Positions 36,847-44,662 of a stretch of DNA of 64,000 nucleotides are shown here, in pieces; positions within the stretch are counted from its first letter, which is position 1, and each line of letters starts with the position of its first letter. Below the pieces are notes generated by a model that was not told the DNA's origin, ran no database searches, and saw only the letters and a list, made by a program, of their open reading frames with translations. The stretch comes from Leptotrichia sp. OH3620_COT-345. GTDB taxonomy: Bacteria > Fusobacteriota > Fusobacteriia > Fusobacteriales > Leptotrichiaceae. A program made the translations under genes and the position numbers. Location: contig NZ_RQYW01000007.1 in assembly GCF_003932895.1 (NCBI RefSeq), positions 1-64,000 of the forward strand. Direction: 5' to 3'.

Positions 36847-38286
36847 ATGAAAAATTTAATATTAATGACAGACTCTTATAAAATGACACATCCTAAACAA
36901 TATCCTGAAAATATGACATATATGCATGACTATATAGAAAGTCGGGGAGGGCTATACGGTTATACGAAATTCTTTGGATTGCAGTATTATTTAAAAGAAT
37001 ATCTTACTAAAACCGTAACCGAAGAAATGGTCAAAGAAGCTGAAGAAATATGCACACTTCACGGATTACCTTTTTTTAAAGACGGTTGGAACTATATCGT
37101 AAAAAATTTGAACGGAAAACTCCCCCTCAGAATAAGGGCCGTTCCTGAAGGTGCCGTAGTAAAAAATCATAACGTTCTTGTAACTATAGAATCTACAGAC
37201 TCTAATGTCCCCTGGATTGTCGGTTGGGTTGAAACATTATTGCTGAAAATATGGTATCCTATTACTGTAGCTACATTTTCATATAAAGCAAAACAAATTA
37301 TAGAATATTTTTTAAAAGAAACCGGGGACAATGTAAAAGATGAGCTTCCTTTTAAGCTACATGATTTCGGATACAGAGGAGTTTCCAGTGAAGAAAGTGC
37401 AGGAATAGGCGGACTTGCCCATTTAACTAATTTTATGGGAACGGATACTCTTCAATCACTTGTATTCGCTAAAAAATATTATCATAGTGAAATGGGCGGC
37501 TTCAGCATTCCGGCTTCGGAACACAGTACAATGACTTCATGGACAAGAAAATATGAAAAAGAAGCTTATGAAAATATGCTTGATTCTTTTCCGAACGGAA
37601 CTATAGCAATAGTCCTTGACAGTTATGACTACTTTAATGCAGTGGAAAATATAATCGGAAAACAGCTTCGTGAAAAAATACAGAATAGAAACGGTATCCT
37701 TGTCATAAGACCTGACAGTGGAGATGCGATTACAAATATATTGTTTGCCCTTGAAAGCCTTGAAAACAACTTTGGATATACTATAAATTCCAAAGGATAT
37801 AAAGTTATTAATAAGGTAAGAATTATCCAAGGAGACGGAATTAATGAAAACATTATATGGGATATTTACAAATCTCTTAAAGATAACGGATATTCAGCTG
37901 AAAATGTAGCTTTAGGTTGTGGAGGTTCTCTTCTTCAGGGAAATTCCGATTCTCACATAAATAGAGATACTCACAAATTTGCTATGAAATGTAGCTGTAT
38001 AAAAATAGGTGACAAAATAACAGATGTATATAAAAATCCAATTACGGATAGAGGAAAAGTAAGCAAAAAAGGACGTCTTGATCTTATAAAAACAGAAAGT
38101 GGAAATTATACGACTGTTAATATTTCTCATTTAAAAGAAAATAAATATCATAAAAACTCGGTTTTGGAACTTGTTTATGAAAACGGTATTTTAAAAAAGG
38201 ATTATACTCTTGATGAAGTAAGAAGTAACGAGTATCTACTTTTTTCTCCTAGTAATATACTTAACCTTTTTTCTAAAAAAGAGTAA
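36847..38286 (+). CDS. nadV: Nicotinamide phosphoribosyltransferase
   Basis: 479 residues, close to vertebrate NAMPT (491). Converts nicotinamide and PRPP to nicotinamide mononucleotide, a one-step salvage to NAD without deamidation. Visible: LMTDSYKMTHPKQYP (1-20 region), LHDFGYRGVSSEESAGIGGLAHLTNF, the catalytic His loop IPASEHSTMTSW, VIRPDSGD, and the phosphate-binding GCGGSLLQ. A nicotinate-type enzyme (PncB) would differ in these blocks. It stands alone with its own promoter; no NMN adenylyltransferase is adjacent. A good ribosome site (AGAAAGGA) precedes the ATG. Confidence 0.95.
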   Translation: MKNLILMTDSYKMTHPKQYPENMTYMHDYIESRGGLYGYTKFFGLQYYLKEYLTKTVTEEMVKEAEEICTLHGLPFFKDGWNYIVKNLNGKLPLRIRAVPEGAVVKNHNVLVTIESTDSNVPWIVGWVETLLLKIWYPITVATFSYKAKQIIEYFLKETGDNVKDELPFKLHDFGYRGVSSEESAGIGGLAHLTNFMGTDTLQSLVFAKKYYHSEMGGFSIPASEHSTMTSWTRKYEKEAYENMLDSFPNGTIAIVLDSYDYFNAVENIIGKQLREKIQNRNGILVIRPDSGDAITNILFALESLENNFGYTINSKGYKVINKVRIIQGDGINENIIWDIYKSLKDNGYSAENVALGCGGSLLQGNSDSHINRDTHKFAMKCSCIKIGDKITDVYKNPITDRGKVSKKGRLDLIKTESGNYTTVNISHLKENKYHKNSVLELVYENGILKKDYTLDEVRSNEYLLFSPSNILNLFSKKE

Positions 38287-38338
38287 ATTAAAAACTATTA
38301 ATTCAAATTTTGTGGATTTTAAATAATATTTATTTGCT

Positions 38339-38370
38339 ATCAAAACAAAAAAGATGTTTTTTGATTTTCA
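38339..38370 (+). terminator. Weak terminator after nadV
   Basis: ATCAAAACA (38339-38347) with TGTTTTTTGAT (38355-38365), then TTTT. All A/T pairs except one or two, so it is of modest strength. Confidence 0.45.
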
Positions 38371-38604
38371 TTTCTTATATTTTTCTCACTGTTAAATTTA
38401 AATATTAAAAAAAAATAAAAAACAATTTTAAGTTAAAGTATAATAATATTAGAAACATATATTTGAATTATAAGAAAAAATCCAAAATTCAAATTATTTC
38501 AATAAAAAAATACAGGAATAAACATAAAAAATAACTAGTGAGTTTCTGATTTTTAACGAATGAATATGAAACAATCCAAATCATTAATGTTTTTAAAAGT
38601 TTAA
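38371..38604. other. AT-rich intergenic region
   Basis: About 230 nt of very AT-rich DNA with no credible frame, hairpin with T tract, or repeat that I could recognise. Confidence 0.5.
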
Positions 38605-38645
38605 TAAAAAAGTATGAGGGCTATAATAAGCTCTCAATCCTTTTT
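38605..38645 (-). terminator. Terminator after the broken secreted-protein gene
   Basis: TGAGGGCT (38615-38622) with AGCTCTCA (38629-38636), 6-nt loop. On the minus strand a T6 run follows after a 3-nt gap. A matching T6 on the plus side makes it possibly bidirectional. Confidence 0.7.
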
Positions 38646-38665
38646 TATAAATTCTTCTCTTTTAC

Positions 38666-39118
38666 CTATCTATCAGGACTCCATATTTTTCCTAAAGAAA
38701 GAGGCAGTTCTCTTACTTTTTCAGATTTTCCCGCTATCTGTACCATATAAACTTTTCCATTATAATCTATAAAAGACAGCACTGTCATTTCTCCATTACC
38801 TAATCCGATCATTAATGTTTTTGACGGATAACTTCCGAAAGTCGAAAGAAATACCACTATCGCTTTACTGTCTATACTTCTACTTAAAAAATATCATACG
38901 CTGTCTGTAAAGCATTTCCCGTCATACCACCAGAAACTGTCGCTTTCGATCCGCCAGTTAATGTCATTGAATCCGGAGTAGGTTTATATTTGACTGTTTT
39001 AAATCCCTGAGGCTGAATTATATATACTACAGCAGAACTTCCATTTTTTTCGACTCCAGAATGCTGTTATTCCTAAAATTATTATAAAAATTACTGTTAA
39101 TTTAATCCTTAATTTCAT
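38666..39118 (-). pseudogene. Broken gene for a small membrane-anchored/secreted protein (two frameshifts)
   Basis: Three overlapping minus-strand frames read as one protein of about 150 residues. From ATG 39118 come MKLRIKL and a hydrophobic segment (VIFIIILGITAF). After a shift near 39055-39065 comes VEKNGSSAVVYIIQPQGFK...TVSGGMTGNALQTAYDIF. After a second shift at the A6 run (T6 in the coding sense) near 38886-38891 comes SRSIDSKAIVVFLSTFGSYPSK...SLGKIWSPDR and a stop. One extra base in the T6 run would rejoin the second break. The gene has its own promoter-like sequence and terminator, so it was, or is, a real unit. No family recognised. The shifts could be decay, phase variation or sequencing error. 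Confidence 0.6.
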
Positions 39119-39138
39119 TATTTTCCACTTTGATATAA

Positions 39139-39178
39139 ATTTTATTATTTAACTATATTATGTCTAAATTATGTCTGA
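39139..39178 (-). promoter_or_regulatory. Promoter region with tandem 11-bp direct repeat upstream of the broken gene
   Basis: Minus strand TAGACA (39161-39166), 16 nt, TAAAAT (39139-39144). Overlapping the -35, ATTATGTCTAA (39157-39167) is followed at once by ATTATGTCTGA (39168-39178): a tandem repeat with an 11-bp period, i.e. one helical turn, as response-regulator sites often show. Confidence 0.45.
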
Positions 39179-39328
39179 TTATAAAAAAATCAAGAAATAC
39201 TAATTTATTTCGATATATATTAGATTTCCTATTCTTTTTTAATGTATAATTTACTACATTTCAGTAATCCGAGAACATTATTATAAATTTTTTTATCCTG
39301 TATTTTATAGAAATGATGAATAAACTTA

Positions 39329-39357
39329 TTGACAAAAAATATAAATTTATATATAAT
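39329..39357 (+). promoter_or_regulatory. Perfect consensus sigma70 promoter of ahpC
   Basis: TTGACA (39329-39334), 17 nt, TATAAT (39352-39357): full match at both hexamers. Predicted start near 39364, leader about 58 nt. I could not support a PerR or OxyR site. Confidence 0.92.
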
Positions 39358-39421
39358 TATGACAAAGAAAATATTTGTAATCATTTTAAATTAAAAACAA
39401 TAACACATAGGAGGAAATAAA

Positions 39422-39988
39422 ATGGCATTAATCGGAAAAAAATTGGAAAATTTTACGGTTCAAGCATATCAAAATGATGAATTTAAAGAAATATCTTTTG
39501 AGAAGGACATCTTAGGAAAATGGAATGTTTTTATGTTCTATCCTGCAGATTTCACATTTGTTTGACCCACAGAACTTGAAGATTTGGAAAATCATCACGA
39601 AGACTTTAAAAAATCAGGGTTTAATGTTTATTCAGTAAGTACTGATACTCATTTTTCACACAAAGCATGGCATGATAATTCAGAAGCTATCAGAAAAGTA
39701 ACTTATACTATGATTGGAGATCCTTCAACTGTTCTTTCAAGAATGTTTGAAGTATTAAATGAAGAAACAGGATTGGCTTTAAGAGGAACTTTCATTGTAA
39801 ATCCTGAAGGAGAAATTGTAGCCTATGAAATAAATTCTGACGGAATCGGAAGAGATGCTTCGGAACTTTTAAGAAGAGCAAAGGCGGCAAAATTTGTAGC
39901 TGAAAATAACGGTCTTGTCTGTCCTGCAAAATGGAAAGAAGGAGAAGCTACATTAAAACCGGGATTGGATCTGGTAGGAAAATTATAA
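39422..39988 (+). CDS. ahpC: AhpC-type peroxiredoxin with in-frame TGA at the peroxidatic cysteine (putative selenoprotein)
   Basis: From ATG 39422 (GGAGG upstream) the frame is open for 188 codons except codon 48, TGA at 39563-39565. E. coli AhpC has 187 residues. Codon 48 is exactly the peroxidatic cysteine: PADFTFV-[TGA]-PTELEDL versus the family FTFVCPTELEDL. All other landmarks are intact, including the resolving Cys in [11 protein letters not shown] and the LDLVGKL end. Peroxiredoxins reduce peroxides and alkyl hydroperoxides; Sec-containing forms are known. A small hairpin follows at SECIS-like distance. An ordinary caller would report only the part after the TGA. Alternative: a TGT/TGC-to-TGA mutation or error. 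selA, selB and selC are not in this window. Confidence 0.8.
39566..39604 (+). promoter_or_regulatory. Candidate bacterial SECIS element after the ahpC TGA
   Basis: Starting directly after the TGA, GATTT (39581-39585) pairs with AAATC (39589-39593) around a GGA loop. The loop G is 21 nt past the TGA, inside the range reported for bacterial SECIS elements. A lower CTT/AAG pairing (39575-39577 with 39602-39604) is possible but weak. The hairpin is short and A/T-rich, so on its own it proves nothing. Confidence 0.4.
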
Positions 39989-40028
39989 TTTCAAATTAAT
40001 ATAAAAATCATTTATGAAAGGAGAAGAG

Positions 40029-40661
40029 ATGGCACTGCTTGATGCAAATATCGTTGAACAGTTAAAAACATATTTTGATAAAATTAGCGAACCTATTGAA
40101 ATTGTTTCTTTTCTGGGAGACTGCAACAAATCAAAAGAACTTGACAGTTTTCTTCTGGAAGTTGATGCTATATCCGATAAACTGAATTATACAAAAAAAC
40201 TTATAGGCGAAGATAAAGTTTTGGAAGAGAATACAGGGATAACAAGACCTATATCTTTTACGTTACTGAAAAATGGAGAAAGAACAGGAATTAATTTTTA
40301 CGGAATTCCCGGAGGACATGAATTTAACAGCTTTATTCTTGCAATTTTGGGACTTGCCGGACTTGGAAAAAAACTTGAAGATGAACAGTTGGCTAAAATT
40401 CAATCTGTTACAAAACCTTTAAATATTGAAACGTTTATTTCATTATCATGTACAAAATGTCCTGAAGTAATACAGGCTTTAAATGTTATTTCTTTGAGCA
40501 ACCCGAATATAACAACTTCATTAGTCGACGGAGGCATCTATCCTAATGAAGTAGCTGAAAAAAATATTCAAGGTGTCCCTGTAGTATATATAAACGGAAA
40601 GCAGGCAGCTTTGGGAGAGCAATCTATTGAGCAACTTATAACATTAGTTGTCAATGCTTAG
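40029..40661 (+). CDS. Stand-alone AhpF N-terminal domain protein (thioredoxin-like, CxxC)
   Basis: 210 residues, matching the double thioredoxin-fold N-terminal domain of AhpF: LLDANIVEQLKTYF opening, FYGIPGGHEFNSFILAIL, active site C141-T-K-C144 in ISLSCTKCPEVIQALNVIS, and the cis-Pro in IQGVPVVYINGK. The FAD/NADH domain of AhpF (another 300 or so residues) is absent. It should pass electrons to the peroxiredoxin encoded 40 nt upstream, but needs an external reductase such as thioredoxin reductase (inference). ATG 40029 is preferred over 40014 because AAAGGAG precedes it by 5 nt. Cotranscribed with ahpC; terminator follows. Confidence 0.88.
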   Translation: MALLDANIVEQLKTYFDKISEPIEIVSFLGDCNKSKELDSFLLEVDAISDKLNYTKKLIGEDKVLEENTGITRPISFTLLKNGERTGINFYGIPGGHEFNSFILAILGLAGLGKKLEDEQLAKIQSVTKPLNIETFISLSCTKCPEVIQALNVISLSNPNITTSLVDGGIYPNEVAEKNIQGVPVVYINGKQAALGEQSIEQLITLVVNA

Positions 40662-40678
40662 TCAATAAATTAAAATAA

Positions 40679-40736
40679 CTATAAAAGGTGTTTTCAGTAA
40701 GAAAGTTTTATTTTCTTAATTAAAACACCTTTTATA
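40679..40736 (+). terminator. Strong terminator after the ahpC unit
   Basis: ATAAAAGGTGTTTT (40681-40694) pairs perfectly with AAAACACCTTTTAT (40722-40735). An inner AAGAAA/TTTCTT stem closes the loop. The T-rich right arm supplies the tract. Confidence 0.8.
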
Positions 40737-40965
40737 CTTGTTAAAATACTTTATATTTTTTCAGCAAAACCTCTCCAAAATCTCCAATAAATTTATTATG
40801 CACTCTAATAAAATATATGTAATTAATTTATTTTAAAATTAAATTATTATAAAATATAAAAACTTCTGTTTTATTTTATCTCCTATTTATTTTTTAACCT
40901 TAATTATTATGAAGTTTGAAAATTCACTTATTTAATGAAAACTTTTTAATGTTTAATATTAAAAA
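40737..40965. other. AT-rich convergent intergenic region
   Basis: Between the convergent ahpC unit and mupG. No gene or further structured element seen. Confidence 0.5.
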
Positions 40966-42039
40966 CTAAAAATTAGAGTAAAATCTGAATTTACCAAGAA
41001 TTTTTACATATTCAAGAAGCTCAATATCTTTTTCATCTATTTTTGAAACTACACATCTTTTTTCATCTATTCCAAGATCCTTTAATGCAATTTCAAGCTC
41101 TCCCTCATATCTTAAATATTTCTCATTACTTATAAGAACATCTCCTCTTTTAATGAATGTATTTTCGCTCTGTTTTTTTTGAATATCAATTTTTTTATTT
41201 TTCAATTCTTCTCTGATATATTCCGAAAAATCTTTCCTTGTTTCTCCTATATTTGAAGAAACAGCAACTCTTATAACATACTCCGAATAATCGATCCTAT
41301 TTTCAAATATTTTACCTGAAAATAACCTCTCACTACTTCTCAGTGGAATAACACCTTTATTTAAGTATTTCAGTTCCATCCATTTTTCATCAGATATATC
41401 AATATCACCCACTAAAATTATATCAGTACAGAGAGAAAGCAGTCTAAGACATGATGTCAGAAATCTCCTGTCCCTATGTTCCTCTACTGTAGGAAGTCCT
41501 TCATAAACAGGACCTCTTAATTCATCGCCTCTTACAAATGCCATTGTTTTTATCCCGTATTTTTTATATTTCAGATTCTGCTCCTTTAAATACTGTTCCG
41601 AAATGCCTGTAAATTTTTTAGGATAAAAATTATGTAAACTTAATATTTTTGAAAAATCAATATTATTTTTCTTCAGATATTCCAAATCTTCTTCTGTTAT
41701 CGTACTGGCATTTAAAACTATTTTATTTTTTTCTGAAAGTTTTAAAATCTCATCTAATGTTAAACCTTCATCTATCCTTAAATAAATGTTTTCCAAATTG
41801 AGATTTACATTATCTTTAGTTACATTATTTATATCCACTATAAGATTAAGATTTTTTTCAGTGCACATTTTCACAATCTGTTCTAATTTAAAATTCTTAT
41901 TTACTTTTTCTTCAGAAATATTTAAAGACGTAAACACATACTTTGATCCTGATTTTTCAGCTTTATTAATAACATTTTCTATTTTTTTTATATCTGTACT
42001 TAGATAAATTGAAAATCCTATTCCAAAATTTTTTTTCAT
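40966..42039 (-). CDS. mupG: 6-phospho-N-acetylmuramidase MupG (DUF871 family)
   Basis: 357 residues. TIM-barrel family seen in S. aureus MupG, which cleaves MurNAc 6-phosphate-GlcNAc inside the cell to MurNAc 6-phosphate and GlcNAc. Motifs: FGIGFSIYLSTD opening, LSLHNFYPKKFTGIS (about 135-150), KTMAFVRGDELRGPVYEGLPTVEEHR, and a C-terminal jellyroll-like domain with RGDVLISNEKYLRYEGELEIALKDL. ATG 42039 is preferred to TTG 42063 because TAGGA precedes it. Last gene of the MurNAc operon; implies that MurP imports the disaccharide as well as, or instead of, free MurNAc. Confidence 0.88.
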   Translation of the reverse strand: MKKNFGIGFSIYLSTDIKKIENVINKAEKSGSKYVFTSLNISEEKVNKNFKLEQIVKMCTEKNLNLIVDINNVTKDNVNLNLENIYLRIDEGLTLDEILKLSEKNKIVLNASTITEEDLEYLKKNNIDFSKILSLHNFYPKKFTGISEQYLKEQNLKYKKYGIKTMAFVRGDELRGPVYEGLPTVEEHRDRRFLTSCLRLLSLCTDIILVGDIDISDEKWMELKYLNKGVIPLRSSERLFSGKIFENRIDYSEYVIRVAVSSNIGETRKDFSEYIREELKNKKIDIQKKQSENTFIKRGDVLISNEKYLRYEGELEIALKDLGIDEKRCVVSKIDEKDIELLEYVKILGKFRFYSNF

Positions 42040-42052
42040 ATATTTTCCTACC

Positions 42053-43858
42053 CTATTTGTCAAATTTAAATTGCTTCAATTCTTCTTTTATCTTCTCGTA
42101 TTCCGAAGTTATTTTTTCTGTTCTTTTATTTAACAAATTTATCAGTTCAATAACATTTTTTATATCTGCTGAATTTTTATATTTATTATCATTTTTTATC
42201 AAATTATATTTTCCTATTATTAACTCTTTTAAAATACCGTTCATTCTTAAATTTGTATCTTTTTTACTGTTCCTATTTGAAAATGCATCTATTATTAACG
42301 TACTTATAACTCCATAATTAGTTGTATAATAATGATTTCCATAAAAATCATTAGGCTTTTTAAGAGGATCTATAACTCTTGAATTTTTAGCATTCGTAAG
42401 CAATACTATCACCAAATTCTGTGAAGGTTCTATAACTGTAAGTGTTCCTGTCCACCCTGTATGCCCTATTGTTTCACTTGATGCCAATCCTGAAAATGCC
42501 CACTTATAAATCCTGTCTCCTTGTCTTCTCCATCCTAATCCGTAACTGGAATTAATGTCCTTAGGTTTTATAAAATTATCCAATGTTGTCTTATCAAAAA
42601 ATTTAATATCTCCATAACCTCCATCATTTATAATAATTTGAGCCAATTTTGCAACTTCATAAGCATTGGAAAATAATCCCGCATGTCCTGAAACTCCATC
42701 CATTGAATAATATGCCTTTTCATCATGAACTTCACCTTGAATAGTATATTTTCTCACATTTATAAAATCTATTGTATTGTCTCTTGTATTTCCATTCAAT
42801 TCCGTCGCAGCTGTCATATTTTTTTCAATACCGTTTTTTAAAGGATTAAACATTGTCTTACTCAAATTCAGTTTATTATAAATATTTTCTTTTAAGTAAA
42901 TATCCAAATCTTGAGAAGTAATTTTCTCAACTATTAATCCTAAAAGCATATAATCCACATCGAAATACTTGGTAAATGTTTTAGGCTCATATACTAAAGG
43001 AGTTTTTAAAATAGCTTTTTTTACATTTTCCTTGCCTATTGCATATAAATCATTTTTACCGTTGGGAATCCCGTCATCTTTATCATACTTATCATTAAAA
43101 TATTGAGGATCCGGAGGAAATCCCGCTTGATGTTTCAGCAAATCGTTTATTTGAATTTTTTCTTTATTACTTCCTTTGAATTCAGGAAAAATCTTATATA
43201 CATAATCGTCTAAATTTAATTTTTTCTCGGAAACAAGTTTCATAACTGCATAATTTGTAGCATACATTTTAGTATTACTTGCTAAATCATAAACTGTTTC
43301 ATCGGTAACTTTTATTTTATCTTTTATTTCCGTTCCATCCTGATTGTAATTATTTACATATCCGTAGCTTTTCAGAAATTCAAGTTTTCCATCTTTTACA
43401 ACTGCTATTTGAACTGAAGGAAGTCCCGCTTCAATTTCAGCTTTTATAAATTCATCTAGAAATTTTAGAGTTTCATTATTATAGTCTTTTCCCTGAGATT
43501 TCTCAATAATAACAGGATAAGGTATTTTAACATTAACTTTCCCGTTTAAATTTGAAATCTGAAAAATATTTTTATCATTTTCAGTAATTCGGGAAATATC
43601 TATTTTCTTCATTCCTTTATCTTTAAAATCATCCGTTTTCAATTTTACCCCATTTATATAAATATCCGCATATTTAAAATTTTCATATTCCAGAATTATA
43701 TACCCCTGTCCTTTAAAAGCCTTAAATTCGAACATATTATTTGTTAATATGGAATCATCAAAATTTTCTTTACTGACAGGAAAACTTTTTTCCATTTGAT
43801 AAGAAAATATATTTAAAAATATTACTAAGTTGAATAAAATAAACATTATTTTTTTCAT
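42053..43858 (-). CDS. Secreted beta-lactamase-fold hydrolase (AmiE/PBP4B-like)
   Basis: 601 residues: signal peptide (KKIMFILFNLVIFLNIFS), an N-terminal domain of about 110 residues with beta-sandwich-like sequence, then a serine beta-lactamase-like domain. S-x-x-K is in LASNTKMYATN, the Tyr motif near KYFDVDYMLLG, and the third box in GHTGWTGT. Similar proteins encoded in MurNAc operons (B. subtilis AmiE) strip stem peptides from MurNAc outside the cell; other relatives are PBP4B-type esterases or carboxypeptidases. The Lys-rich C-terminal helix (about 540-601) is extra. The position between the esterase and mupG supports the AmiE-like role (inference). Confidence 0.8.
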   Translation of the reverse strand: MKKIMFILFNLVIFLNIFSYQMEKSFPVSKENFDDSILTNNMFEFKAFKGQGYIILEYENFKYADIYINGVKLKTDDFKDKGMKKIDISRITENDKNIFQISNLNGKVNVKIPYPVIIEKSQGKDYNNETLKFLDEFIKAEIEAGLPSVQIAVVKDGKLEFLKSYGYVNNYNQDGTEIKDKIKVTDETVYDLASNTKMYATNYAVMKLVSEKKLNLDDYVYKIFPEFKGSNKEKIQINDLLKHQAGFPPDPQYFNDKYDKDDGIPNGKNDLYAIGKENVKKAILKTPLVYEPKTFTKYFDVDYMLLGLIVEKITSQDLDIYLKENIYNKLNLSKTMFNPLKNGIEKNMTAATELNGNTRDNTIDFINVRKYTIQGEVHDEKAYYSMDGVSGHAGLFSNAYEVAKLAQIIINDGGYGDIKFFDKTTLDNFIKPKDINSSYGLGWRRQGDRIYKWAFSGLASSETIGHTGWTGTLTVIEPSQNLVIVLLTNAKNSRVIDPLKKPNDFYGNHYYTTNYGVISTLIIDAFSNRNSKKDTNLRMNGILKELIIGKYNLIKNDNKYKNSADIKNVIELINLLNKRTEKITSEYEKIKEELKQFKFDK

Positions 43859-43869
43859 AGGAAACCTCC

Positions 43870-44657
43870 TTATTCCTTATTAAATTTCTGGCTAAAGAAA
43901 AAAGTCTGATACTTTATGGAATTATTCCAATAATCCCAACTGTGTACTCCCGGTCTTTCAATATATTCATGCTTTATATTTAAGTCGAGGAATTTTTTAT
44001 GTAGCTTTCTGTTAGGTTCTATAAAAAAATCATCCACTCCATAATCTATTATTATATTGGATTTCGTTCCTATTAACTGGTGAGCTATATCCTCTATATT
44101 ATATTCCTTCCAGTTACTGTCAAATACTTTTCCTATCCACCAGTTTCCCTTATATTCTTCAGGATGCATTCCTCCGCTCATACTTCCGATATTTCCGAAT
44201 ATACCCTGATTTTTAATACCTATATAAAAAGCTCCGAATCCTCCCATGCTCAATCCTGTTATTGCTCTATACTCCTTATCACTGTAAGTGGAAAAATTCA
44301 AGTCAATATATTCTACCAGTTCCTTTGAAATAAAAGTATAGTATTTTGAATTTTTTTTACAGAACTGTCTATATACCAACTATCATAATTTCCATCTGCT
44401 GAAACATAAATAATCCCATATTCATCAGAAAGTTTCCCTATGGAAGTTTTTTCAGGAAAATTTCTGTTTGAACCTGACCAACCGTGCAAAACATAAATTG
44501 TACTATATTTCTTTCTCTGTGAATAACTGTCCGGTAAAATTACGGTCACAGGTATATCTTTTTTCATTGATTTACTGTGAACTTTTATGTTTTTTTCAGT
44601 AAAGGAAAATACTGAAAAAGAACAGAAAAAAAGTAAAATAAACGTTATTTTCTTCAT
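43870..44657 (-). pseudogene. Secreted esterase D-like alpha/beta hydrolase, split by a frameshift at an A8 run
   Basis: The N-terminal part from ATG 44657 has a signal peptide (MKKITFILLFFCSFSVFS), TVILPDSYSQRKKYSTIYVLHGWSG (oxyanion region) and SADGNYDSWYIDSSVKK. The frame then breaks at T8 (44351-44358; A8 in the coding sense). The other frame continues with NSKYYTFISKELVEYIDLNF, the nucleophile elbow GLSMGGFGA, the acid in DYGVDDFF and the histidine in PGVHSWDYW, ending at 43870. Nine A would give one intact protein of about 263 residues with a full catalytic triad. In the operon it may deacetylate muropeptides (inference: O-acetyl removal). The murP stop overlaps its leader. Confidence 0.8.
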
Positions 44658-44662
44658 TCTAA

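Noticed and set aside
39301-39421. PerR box upstream of ahpC
   Set aside because: The TTATA...AATTAT stretch covers only the promoter -10 and matches too few positions.
39584-39988. Peroxiredoxin as a 134-residue protein starting after the TGA
   Set aside because: It would lack the catalytic centre and has no ribosome site; the full frame with TGA at codon 48 is better.
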